From Parvibaculaceae bacterium PLY_AMNH_Bact1 (GTDB lineage Bacteria > Pseudomonadota > Alphaproteobacteria > Parvibaculales > Parvibaculaceae), in assembly GCA_032881465.1 (NCBI GenBank), contig CP126168.1, positions 2,542,001 through 2,606,000 on the forward strand: 64,000 nt of DNA, read 5' to 3'. The notes under the pieces were generated by a model that saw only the letters and a list, made by a program, of their open reading frames with translations, had not been told where the DNA came from and ran no database searches. Below are positions 51,905 through 60,003 of the stretch, piece after piece. The position numbers and the translations under genes are program-made. Within the stretch, counting starts at the first letter, position 1. Each line of letters starts with the position of its first letter.

Positions 51905-53593
51905 CTAAAGCGGATTATAAAGCGAGAAGTAGAACTGCGGATCGCGGTCAGTCCCGCGGCGGCTGTCACGGGTTAGTGGCTTAGCAAGCTCAGCTGTCGC
52001 GCTCAGCTGCTCAAACAGGCGGAAACGGATGCCACCGCCCGCAGACGCCAAAGATAACCGCTCAAAACCAGGCGCTGCATTTCGATTCCACACGGCTCCG
52101 ATGTCATAAAAGCCATAGAGGGTAATATTGTCAGCGATAGGTGTACGGAGCTCCGGTGTGTATTGAAGCTCAAGCGACCCAGCAACAGCGTCATCCCCCG
52201 TCAGCTCACTATACTCATAGCCACGCCCAAACCGGGCGCCCCCAAGTCCCATCTCCTCTGAAGACAAAAGAGGCGCGGACGATTTCTGCCCCGCGACCCG
52301 AAAGGCCAGTGCCAGTTCATCGCCCCATATGCGTTGCCACCGGTAATATTCAGCAACCAGTTTGGTGAACTGCACTTCACCATCAGCCCGCGACGCGAAA
52401 CGATGCCCCGCACCAGAGGCACCCAAGATGTCCAACCCCTGCGCAACACCGACACTGACAAAGTTAGAGCCATTCCACTCGTCTGTGCGGACATATTTGA
52501 CTTTCAATCGAGCAACCCTGAGGCGATCATCGAAAATGATGCCGAACTCGGTCTCGTCGATAACATTCCGGACATCAAAGCTGCCGCGAAGCCATAAGGT
52601 TTCATTTCGCATACGAATGAGCGGGTATTGCGCTTCGATACTTCCAAAGACAGACGCCCCCTCTCTGCCGATTGAGCTAAGTGCGCCGGAAGGATCGGTC
52701 GCGCTATAAGCCCCGGAGAGAGACAGAGCAAAACCGTCAGATCCAATTGGTTGATGCAATCTGAGCTGACCATACTGAAGTTCATTCGGATCGGTGGGCG
52801 TGGTGTAGGCTGACGCCGTCAAGACTTCCCCTAACCCAAGCAGCGAGTTAGCACTTGCGGACAAGCCCAACTGAACCGGCCCAACAGCATCTGTGCCGCG
52901 ATTATCTGAATAAAGTGACCCTTCCCAAGCATCATAGGTCGAGGTCAAACCAAGCGTGTACGCGCCACTTCCTTCTATCTCCTCCGCCAGCGCAATATCG
53001 GTGATCTTGAGACCGCCCAGATCGTGCATCAGCAACAGATTGCGCTCAAAGGTGGATTGCGAGAGCGGTCGTTCTGCAAGAATACGCCCTGTATAGGGTG
53101 CAAAATCAACACCCCCTGTGTCGCCATGAACCTGCACTTCTGCCACATAGCCTTCAACAACCCTAAGCTCGATCACACCAGCGACAATGGACTGGGGGGG
53201 AACGAAGGCGCGCGACAGGGTGTACCCTCTGTCCTGATAGAACTTGGTGACCGCATCAGCAATGTCCATAAGATCAGACCGACCAATCTCAGTTGCCATA
53301 TAGCGTTCATATAGAGGGGCGAGTTCTTCACCTGAGAAAACCGTCGAGCCAGTGACCGTGACACCAGTAAGAGTAAAGCGTTCTGTGTCTGGCTGCCTAA
53401 AGGGAGTCACATCTGGCAGTCGCGGATCAGAAGGTTGATCCACAAGGTCTTCCTTATCCGTATCTTGAATACGTTGTTGCACCTGCGCGGGGTCGTCAGA
53501 TGCGTGCGCCGATTGTGCATTCAATGCGCAAACGAGCACCAAACCAAACAGTCGGGCAGTGCAACCCCCAACGCAATTGCGGAACGCATTCAT
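51905..53593 (-). CDS. ShlB/FhaC/HecB family two-partner secretion transporter (TpsB)
   Basis: 562-aa outer-membrane transporter of the Omp85/TpsB superfamily. A signal peptide (LVLVCALNAQSAHA) precedes POTRA domains: TLTGVTVTGSTVFSGEELAPL and AGVIELRVVEGYVAEVQVHG, each read in parts. The 16-strand barrel includes the ARFGRGYEYSEL loop that matches the VRGY/F motif and ends DPQFYFSLYNPL. FhaC-type proteins export a TpsA protein, but no TPS-domain partner is in the window. The gene is divergent (209 bp) from the FecR-domain gene. Confidence 0.9.
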   Translation of the reverse strand: MNAFRNCVGGCTARLFGLVLVCALNAQSAHASDDPAQVQQRIQDTDKEDLVDQPSDPRLPDVTPFRQPDTERFTLTGVTVTGSTVFSGEELAPLYERYMATEIGRSDLMDIADAVTKFYQDRGYTLSRAFVPPQSIVAGVIELRVVEGYVAEVQVHGDTGGVDFAPYTGRILAERPLSQSTFERNLLLMHDLGGLKITDIALAEEIEGSGAYTLGLTSTYDAWEGSLYSDNRGTDAVGPVQLGLSASANSLLGLGEVLTASAYTTPTDPNELQYGQLRLHQPIGSDGFALSLSGAYSATDPSGALSSIGREGASVFGSIEAQYPLIRMRNETLWLRGSFDVRNVIDETEFGIIFDDRLRVARLKVKYVRTDEWNGSNFVSVGVAQGLDILGASGAGHRFASRADGEVQFTKLVAEYYRWQRIWGDELALAFRVAGQKSSAPLLSSEEMGLGGARFGRGYEYSELTGDDAVAGSLELQYTPELRTPIADNITLYGFYDIGAVWNRNAAPGFERLSLASAGGGIRFRLFEQLSATAELAKPLTRDSRRGTDRDPQFYFSLYNPL

Positions 53594-53802
53594 GTGTCTC
53601 TCAGCAACCTAAAACTTCAACCACCCGGACACATACTGAAGTTCTATCCTTATCAATTTGTGAATAGCTAAAATGAGCCTAAAATTGCTCAGAAAACGGA
53701 GGGTTTCCTTAGCGCAGAATCGGTGTTTTCCTTTCATTCAAGACCCCTTTTCGTAAAGTTCGACCTAGTGCAAAAGGTGGTCGAGTTTGGAGAAGAAGTG
53801 CC

Positions 53803-55104
53803 ATGCGTACCAATGGTCTGTTTCGTTATTTCGGTTTCACTACATTGATACTTGCCTCTATCAGCATGGCATCGCAGGCATTCGCGCTTGAAGACCGCGC
53901 CTGGAATGTTGAAAGCCATGCCGGGACTGTCTGGGTTAAACAGGCAGCCCTGCAGCCAATTGCATTAAACCCAAATGAGAGTTTACGTGCTGGGTCGACC
54001 ATCGAAACCGGCGACGACGGACGCGTTGTTCTGGTTCGCGGCGATGAGTCCATTATCGTATCGCCTCGAACCTCTCTAGCGCTCCCGGAACACAACGACA
54101 ATGGAATGGCAACCACCATTCTGCAGAGCTTTGGGACAATCCTGCTGCAGGTCGAAAAACGCGCCAAGCAACATTTCGAAGTTGAAACACCTTTCCTCGC
54201 CGCTGTGGTGAAAGGCACCAAATTTACGGTAACCGTAGATCAAAGTGGGGCAGCAGTTCACGTTGTCGAAGGCGCAGTCGAAGTAATTGATCTTGATACC
54301 GGCGACGTCGGCATGGTCCGCCCTGGGCAGACCGCCCATACCCCTGCCGCACAAGGCGTTGGCCTGTCCGTCGGTGGACCAGGTGCGGCAGCTCCTGCCC
54401 GCGCCGCAGCCCCCGCTCGCGTTAACAAAGCAGTCCCCGCACCCCGTCAGACCGAGGCAGCTGCTACTGTTAAAGCCCCTGCCCCAATCATTGTTGCTAG
54501 CGTGGGAACAGCCGCACTTGACGTAAGCGTAACGACAAACGGTCTCGCACGTGCGGCTACAGTTTCAAACAGCCAGGTCAGCGCGTCATCCTCCAATACG
54601 GATGACACTGCCCACACTTCAGTAGTGTCATCTGATACACAAGCAAACACTGCCGCGGTGGCAGGCGCATCTGGCAATGTGCCGAGTGGGCTGATCGGAA
54701 ATACAAACGCCGTTGCAGCCGGTCTGTCGGACACCACCTCAAGCTCACCCAGCAACGCTGGAGGCAACAGTGCCGCTGCTGCCAGTAACGGGTTGGGGAT
54801 TGGCAACGCCGGAGCCACACCGCCCGGCCTCGCTCAGACTTCAGCATCAAATGCGGGAGGCAATGGGAACGGTCTAGCTGTCGGCTTGACCAACTCAACG
54901 CCGCCTGGGCTCACCAGCAATCCGAGCTCTAACGCGGGAGGGAACGGAAATGGCAATGGACTGGCTGTAGGACAGACCGGTGCCACACCTCCGGGTCTGG
55001 TCAACAACCCGAACTCAAACGCTGGAGGCAATGGCAATGGCAATGGTAACGGAAATGCTAATTCCAACGCAGGCGGGAATGGCAATGGAAACGGCCAAAC
55101 TTAG
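53803..55104 (+). CDS. FecR-domain protein with Asn/Gly-rich repeat tail
   Basis: 433-aa exported protein. Signal peptide residues 1-28 (LILASISMASQAFA-LE). FecR-like domain at residues ~35-185: AGTVWVKQAALQPI, LRAGSTIETGDDGRVVLVRG, FEVETPFLAAVVKGTKFTV (read as parts) and GQTAHTP. Residues ~190-300 are Ala/Pro/Ser-rich linker, and ~317-433 a repeat tail (SNAGGNGNG with TPPGL units). No anti-sigma HTH or sigma partner is adjacent, so it is not a FecR/FecI signalling pair. Between a TpsB transporter and a CHASE2 kinase, it may be a surface or periplasmic ligand protein. Confidence 0.85.
   Translation: MRTNGLFRYFGFTTLILASISMASQAFALEDRAWNVESHAGTVWVKQAALQPIALNPNESLRAGSTIETGDDGRVVLVRGDESIIVSPRTSLALPEHNDNGMATTILQSFGTILLQVEKRAKQHFEVETPFLAAVVKGTKFTVTVDQSGAAVHVVEGAVEVIDLDTGDVGMVRPGQTAHTPAAQGVGLSVGGPGAAAPARAAAPARVNKAVPAPRQTEAAATVKAPAPIIVASVGTAALDVSVTTNGLARAATVSNSQVSASSSNTDDTAHTSVVSSDTQANTAAVAGASGNVPSGLIGNTNAVAAGLSDTTSSSPSNAGGNSAAAASNGLGIGNAGATPPGLAQTSASNAGGNGNGLAVGLTNSTPPGLTSNPSSNAGGNGNGNGLAVGQTGATPPGLVNNPNSNAGGNGNGNGNGNANSNAGGNGNGNGQT
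54751..55101 (+). repeat. Asn/Gly-rich tandem repeat region of FecR-domain gene
   Basis: Five SNAGGN cores begin at 54751, 54847, 54928, 55015 and 55063 (unit lengths ~32, 27, 29 and 16 codons), with TPPGL recurring three times between them and NGNG runs growing toward the C-terminus. The DNA contains runs of a GGCAAT-type hexamer (55026-55050). Such runs can change length by slippage. Confidence 0.8.
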
Positions 55105-55138
55105 TTAAGCCGAAGGTAAGCCCTTCCATCTAAAATCG

Positions 55139-55175
55139 ACCCGCTATGTGATTTCCCGCATAGCGGGTTTCTTTC
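55139..55175 (+). terminator. Hairpin terminator between FecR-domain and CHASE2 kinase genes
   Basis: ACCCGCTATG stem pairs with CATAGCGGGT (10-12 bp with an extra G-C and G-U pair), then TTTCTTT. It sits in the 80-bp gap, so the FecR-domain transcript may end here while some reads through. Confidence 0.75.
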
Positions 55176-55184
55176 GGCGGCGAC

Positions 55185-57401
55185 ATGAAGGCTTATCGAC
55201 AGCCCCTCATTGTAGGGTGCCTGACATTGTTTTTTGTAACGTTCGGCTTTCTGGAGCCAATTGAGCGTGCCCTATTGTCTGTCCGGTTTGACTTCAACAC
55301 GCGTCCCGCAAGCGCCGATCTAATCGTGGTCCAGATTGATGCAAGAACCATCAAAGAGTTGGGCGTGTGGCCCTTCAATCGAGGCGACCATGCTGCAGTC
55401 ATCGACAGTTTGCATAATGCAGGGGCAAGCGCAATCGCCTTTGACGTCGAGTTAGCCCGCAGTCAGAACGATGCAGACAATGCGGAACTCGTTGCAGCAC
55501 TCAAGCGCGCCGGCGGACAGGTCATCCTGCCTTCGTTCATTCAGCTGGCATCTGCCGGACAGAGGTCGGGCGATACGCTGCGCACAGAACCGGACCCGCT
55601 CTTTCGGGAGCATTCATGGCTGGCGAATGTGAACGTCTATCCATCGTCGGACGGACGCATCTGGACCATGACCTATGGTGGCTTTGTCGACGACAAATTC
55701 CAGTATTCACTCGCAGCAACACTGGCGGGACGAGCGCTACGCGATGAACAAGCATTCTATGTAGACTACGGCATCGACATTAACACCATTCCGCGCCTCT
55801 CCTACATAGACGTCCTAACCGGAAGCTTTAATCCAGCAGAGATTGAGGGCAAACGGATCATTGTCGGCGGCACCGCGGTGGAGTTGGGCGATCAACTCAA
55901 CCTGCCCGTCATCGGTGTTGTGTCTGGACCGGTTCTTCAAGCACTTGCCTTTGAAACGATACACCAGGAACGAGAGATCTGGCGAACAAGCACAATCTTC
56001 TCACTCATTCTGGCGGCAATCACACTATTGCTTCTATCAACCACGCGGCATCTCGCGAGCCTTCGTTTCTACCTATCCGGTATTGTGGTTTTCTGCGCGG
56101 CAGTTCAACTCACTGTCTTTGGCATTCAGCACCTTGGCGCCATCAGCGTTGATACAGGCGCCATTCTTCTCGTTGCAAGCCTCATGGGCATCTCAGTGAC
56201 CATAACCGAACTGGAAGCCCGCCGTGAACAAGTGGCGCGCGAAAGAGTGGAGAAGGAAAACCACGTACGAATGCTAGATCGCGTTGTTGAAGACAGCTTC
56301 AATGGCATCATTGTATACAATCAAGAGCGTCGCATCGAGAGCAGCAATGCAGCAGCACGAAAAATCCTAAGGGCCGAAAACGAAACTGCATTTATCGGAA
56401 AAAAACTTTCTGCTGTTCTCCCCAACAGCTCGGATTGGTGGGCGCCTTGGGAACAAGATCAAGTGGAAGACCTGCAGGAGGTAGAATTCACGACCTCCAC
56501 TGGGGAAATGCGCACCATCGAATTTGTTGTTACCCGGTCCATTCTTGAGGAAGCCGACAGTACAGAAAGCCGCCCAATCTTCACCGCGACTTTCCGCGAC
56601 ATCACGGAACGCCGACAGGCCGAACTTGATCGCGACGCCGCTCTCCAAGAAGCGCTCTCTGCCAACAGATCAAAAACACAATTCCTGGCGAACATGAGCC
56701 ATGAGCTAAGAACACCGCTCAATGCCATCATTGGTTTCTCAGAAATTATGAAGACAGAAGCCTTCGGACCTTTGGGGTCAGAGCAATATGTTGGCTATTC
56801 GGGCGACATTGAAGACAGCGGACGGCATCTCTTGTCCATTGTGAACGACATTCTTGATGTAGCTCGCATTGAGACAGGCGACTTCAGCCTCAATGAAGAG
56901 GAACTGGAAGTTGAAGACCTGCTGCAAAGCGTCAAACGGCTCACTGAGGGGTGGCCAGCAGCACAGGACCGGAACATTAAGATCGAAGTCACCGGTGATC
57001 TACCGGACCTCTGGGCGGACCCCCGCCTGACAAAGCAAATGGTCCTGAACCTACTTTCAAATGCCGTCAAATTCTCACCGAGTGGTTCGACAATCTTCCT
57101 TAAGGCCAATTTGAATGACAGTGGCGCGATAAGGATCGACGTATGTGATGAAGGCATTGGCATTCCGCAGGAAAGCATTCCAAAACTCACCGACGCGTTC
57201 TACCAAGTTGACGCACGCCTTGAACGCGAATTCGAAGGCAGCGGGCTGGGCCTGACGCTTGTACAGAAGCACATGTCTCTTCACAGCGGAACTTTGCGTT
57301 TTGAAAGTGAGGAAAACATTGGCACTACAGCGACGCTTACTTTCCCACCTAACCGTTCAGTTGACTTAGGCACCGCTGGTCCAAACACGCAAAGCGCCTA
57401 G
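55185..57401 (+). CDS. CHASE2-PAS sensor histidine kinase
   Basis: 738-aa membrane kinase. A CHASE2 domain spans ~25-270 (LIVVQIDARTIKELGVWPF; VVSGPVLQALAFE), with three membrane helices at ~270-345. Then a PAS domain (~365-480), HisKA with H506 in LANMSHELRTPLNAIIGFSE and HATPase (NLLSNAVKFSPSGS; CDEGIGIPQE; GSGLGLTLVQKH). No receiver domain or cognate regulator is adjacent. It follows the FecR-domain gene; FecR-type proteins are often found with CHASE2 sensors. The N-terminal helix (VGCLTLFFVTFGFLEP) anchors the extracellular domain. Confidence 0.93.
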   Translation: MKAYRQPLIVGCLTLFFVTFGFLEPIERALLSVRFDFNTRPASADLIVVQIDARTIKELGVWPFNRGDHAAVIDSLHNAGASAIAFDVELARSQNDADNAELVAALKRAGGQVILPSFIQLASAGQRSGDTLRTEPDPLFREHSWLANVNVYPSSDGRIWTMTYGGFVDDKFQYSLAATLAGRALRDEQAFYVDYGIDINTIPRLSYIDVLTGSFNPAEIEGKRIIVGGTAVELGDQLNLPVIGVVSGPVLQALAFETIHQEREIWRTSTIFSLILAAITLLLLSTTRHLASLRFYLSGIVVFCAAVQLTVFGIQHLGAISVDTGAILLVASLMGISVTITELEARREQVARERVEKENHVRMLDRVVEDSFNGIIVYNQERRIESSNAAARKILRAENETAFIGKKLSAVLPNSSDWWAPWEQDQVEDLQEVEFTTSTGEMRTIEFVVTRSILEEADSTESRPIFTATFRDITERRQAELDRDAALQEALSANRSKTQFLANMSHELRTPLNAIIGFSEIMKTEAFGPLGSEQYVGYSGDIEDSGRHLLSIVNDILDVARIETGDFSLNEEELEVEDLLQSVKRLTEGWPAAQDRNIKIEVTGDLPDLWADPRLTKQMVLNLLSNAVKFSPSGSTIFLKANLNDSGAIRIDVCDEGIGIPQESIPKLTDAFYQVDARLEREFEGSGLGLTLVQKHMSLHSGTLRFESEENIGTTATLTFPPNRSVDLGTAGPNTQSA

Positions 57402-57450
57402 ATGACACATTCCCTAGAAACCTGTCAGCATGCATACCTGCGTGGAGATT

Positions 57451-57527
57451 TGGTAGCGGAGGAGAGACTTGAACTCCCGACACGCGGATTATGATTCCGC
57501 TGCTCTAACCAGCTGAGCTACTCCGCC
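57451..57527 (-). tRNA. tRNA-Met (CAT), elongator
   Basis: 77-nt tRNA with encoded CCA end. The acceptor stem GGCGGAG pairs with CTCCGCT (one G-U), D-loop AGCTCAGCTGGTTAGAGC, anticodon CAT at 57491-57493 (reverse strand) in GAATCATAATC, and T-loop GTTCAAGTC. The elongator identity follows from overall match to alphaproteobacterial elongator tRNA-Met; tRNA-Ile(CAT) is less likely. Confidence 0.95.
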
Positions 57528-57681
57528 CCAAAAGGGCTTCCGCGCCAGATGTCCTGGCGACCTGCCCCGAGGGCTGGCGGACGGTTGAAACCGCCCGGAA
57601 AGTCAGGGGATATAAGGGGCCAAAGCCCCACCTGTCAAGGAAGACAATAGAGGCCTACCAAGGCCCCTAATTCACGCCAGA

Positions 57682-58329
57682 TTAGGTCGCTTTTTCCGCT
57701 GGTTTCTTGAACCGCAGCATGGTGAAGAGGCCCATCGGATGCATCGGTCGCGCCTCAATAAGCTCAAGGTCGGTGATCCCCGTGATCGTCTCAATGACAA
57801 AATCCGGGTGCCAGCCAAGAAGTCGAGAAAAAGGCGTCATCCACTTTTCAACGACCCCGCGAACCCCATGGTCCTGAGCGAAGTGATTAACAATCATAAC
57901 CTCCCCGCCCGGCGCGCACACGCGCTCTAACTCCTGCATCACTTTCTGTGGGTCAGGCACCACGGTCATCACATACATGGCAACGACGGTGTCGAACTTG
58001 CCATCGTCAAACTCCATGGCGCTTGCGTCCATCTCATAGACGCCATCGACATTGTTGAGGCGATGCTTGCGAACCTTGTCCCGTGCCTTATCCAGCATTT
58101 CAGGTGAGAGATCGATGCCGGTGATACGGAGCTGAGGACCATAGGTAGGCAAAGTAATGCCCGTGCCCACACCTACTTCCAACAAAGCTCCTTTGCGCGA
58201 ATTAATGGCGTTCACGGCCGCCTTGCGACCAAAGGCGGCGATCGCACCAAAGGTAAAGTCATACACGGGAGCCCAGCGGGCATATGCCTTGAGAACCGAG
58301 CTTCTGTCGAGACGGGCGGACGCAGCCAA
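57682..58329 (-). CDS. pmtA: Phosphatidylethanolamine N-methyltransferase (PmtA, Rhodobacter type)
   Basis: 215-aa SAM-dependent methyltransferase converting phosphatidylethanolamine to phosphatidylcholine. It shows YARWAPVYDFTFGAIAAFGR, the SAM-binding LEVGVGTGITL, ITGIDLSPEMLDKAR, and the C-terminal ETITGITDLELIEARP. The short N-terminus and PVYDFTFG motif distinguish the Rhodobacter-type enzyme from the Sinorhizobium type. Other UbiE-like methyltransferases are possible but less likely. It lies between tRNA-Met and mnmA. Confidence 0.85.
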   Translation of the reverse strand: MAASARLDRSSVLKAYARWAPVYDFTFGAIAAFGRKAAVNAINSRKGALLEVGVGTGITLPTYGPQLRITGIDLSPEMLDKARDKVRKHRLNNVDGVYEMDASAMEFDDGKFDTVVAMYVMTVVPDPQKVMQELERVCAPGGEVMIVNHFAQDHGVRGVVEKWMTPFSRLLGWHPDFVIETITGITDLELIEARPMHPMGLFTMLRFKKPAEKAT

Positions 58330-58554
58330 AGGAAAACTCCCAGTTGGACGGACAAGAGGAGCGGTATCGTGCCAGGAGCCGTCTCACCCAACACACTCAG
58401 ATCAGATAGGATCACCGCCCAACAGGCATTGATCATGCGCAAGGCGAAAACCCATCTTTTTTAGACGAGAAAACACCTTCGGAAAACCGATGAGTCACAA
58501 AACAGTCAAAAAAGGGCAGGATTGCGGCGCCCCGCCCCCGTATCTAACCCGTAC

Positions 58555-59772
58555 CTAACCGGCATATTGCACAGCATCAGCAGTCGAGCTGCTTTTTACA
58601 GCATTGCCTAAAAGATTGTAGGCGGCACGGATCCAGCCACCACCCAAAACACGTGCACCAGACGCATCATGTGCATAAAACACACAGGCCTGCCCGGGGG
58701 CCACGCCATCTTCACCCTCTTCCAGATGAATTTCAGCACATCCGTTTGCTCTAGCAAGCAAGCGGGCCGGCAGCGGCGGGCGTGTTGAACGCACTTTCGC
58801 GAGAATGGGCAAGCCCTCGCTCGGAACCTGATCGAAAGGTGTATCGCCAAGCCAATTCACCTCTGAAAGCTCAATCCGCTCTGTCAGCAAAGCTGGCCTT
58901 GGGCCAACAATCACCTGTTTCTTTTCCGCATCCAGCTTGACCACAAAAAGCGGATCACCCGTGGCGATCCCAAGCCCCCGGCGCTGGCCGATTGTGTAGC
59001 GAATAATGCCTTCATGGCGCCCCAGTACATTGCCGTCGAGATCAACAATATCACCAGGTGATGCAGCTCCTGGCCGAAGACGCTCAATGACGTCTGTATA
59101 TTTGCCGTCTGGCACGAAGCAAATGTCCTGGCTGTCAGGCTTAGTCGCCACGCCAAGCCCCAGCCGCTCTGCAATCGCGCGCGTCTCTGCTTTAGAGAGG
59201 CTGCCCAGCGGAAAGCGCAGGAAATCGAGCTGATCGCGCCGGGTGGTAAAGAGAAAGTAGGACTGGTCCTTATCCGGGTCTGCTCCACCATAGAGATCAC
59301 GTCCAGCCTTGCCCGGCTTGGAGATCACATAATGCCCGGTCGCCAGCGCAGCCGCGCCCAGATCCTTTGCCGTAGCTAGCATATCGCGGAACTTGACGCG
59401 CTCATTGCAGCGAACACAAGGGATCGGCGTTTCCCCCGCCAGATAGCTGTCGGCAAAGTCATCCATCACGCTTTCACGAAACGTGTGTTCATAATCGAGC
59501 ACATAATGAGGAATGCCGAGCTTTTCAGCGACCTGCCGCGCATCATGGATATCCTGGCCAGCGCAGCAGGCGCCCACGCGGCGAACGGCTTCTCCATGAT
59601 CATAGAGCTGCAAAGTAATCCCGACGACGTCATAACCCTGCTCTTTCAGCAGCGCCGCAGTAACAGACGAGTCAACGCCCCCCGACATGGCGACAACCAC
59701 ACGGGTATCTTCGGGTCGACCAGGCAGGTCGAGGCTGTTTAAGCCGGTATCTGGATCAAATGCTGCGGACAT
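58555..59772 (-). CDS. mnmA: tRNA 2-thiouridine(34) synthase MnmA
   Basis: 405-aa enzyme that thiolates U34 of tRNA Lys/Glu/Gln. The PP-loop [10 protein letters not shown] binds ATP; catalytic Cys lies in [11 protein letters not shown] and the second in [10 protein letters not shown]. The C-terminal PP-loop-proximal domain has [16 protein letters not shown] and [10 protein letters not shown]. The first ATG of the long frame is at 59883, but homology starts near [10 protein letters not shown], so I place the start at 59772. It is convergent-free, upstream of the flagellar cluster. Confidence 0.95.
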   Translation of the reverse strand: MSAAFDPDTGLNSLDLPGRPEDTRVVVAMSGGVDSSVTAALLKEQGYDVVGITLQLYDHGEAVRRVGACCAGQDIHDARQVAEKLGIPHYVLDYEHTFRESVMDDFADSYLAGETPIPCVRCNERVKFRDMLATAKDLGAAALATGHYVISKPGKAGRDLYGGADPDKDQSYFLFTTRRDQLDFLRFPLGSLSKAETRAIAERLGLGVATKPDSQDICFVPDGKYTDVIERLRPGAASPGDIVDLDGNVLGRHEGIIRYTIGQRRGLGIATGDPLFVVKLDAEKKQVIVGPRPALLTERIELSEVNWLGDTPFDQVPSEGLPILAKVRSTRPPLPARLLARANGCAEIHLEEGEDGVAPGQACVFYAHDASGARVLGGGWIRAAYNLLGNAVKSSSTADAVQYAG

Positions 59773-59945
59773 AAAGCGCAATATAGGGGCTGGGAGCACA
59801 AGCGCAATCCATAGGCTGATGCCTGCCCGGCAAATCATGACAAACCAGGCAGTTATTGCCGGGAAAATCAGGTCCTCTACCACAAATCCATAGACTGAAA
59901 TCCGGTAAGTGACTGAATTTAATTAGGTATTTCACCCCACCCCGC

Positions 59946-59963
59946 ATGGCGCGGTGATTGCTT
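59946..59963 (+). promoter_or_regulatory. Sigma-54-type promoter upstream of fliK
   Basis: TGGC-GCGGTGA-TTGCTT: GG at -24 and GC at -12 separated by 10 bp, matching the RpoN consensus TGGCAC-N5-TTGCT, about 40 bp upstream of fliK. In Caulobacter, hook and later flagellar genes use this type of promoter. Confidence 0.65.
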
Positions 59964-60003
59964 AAGAAGGGTGCACCAATGTATGACGATCAGGGTATTA
60001 GGC

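Noticed and set aside
51503-53802. A TpsA (filamentous hemagglutinin-like) partner for the TpsB gene
   Set aside because: No TPS secretion domain or long beta-helix repeat gene in either direction within the window.
53803-55104. FecR anti-sigma factor with ECF sigma partner
   Set aside because: No ECF sigma gene adjacent and no N-terminal anti-sigma/HTH domain; the protein has a signal peptide instead.
57451-57527. tRNA-Ile with CAT anticodon (lysidine-modified)
   Set aside because: The body sequence matches elongator tRNA-Met, not tRNA-Ile2.
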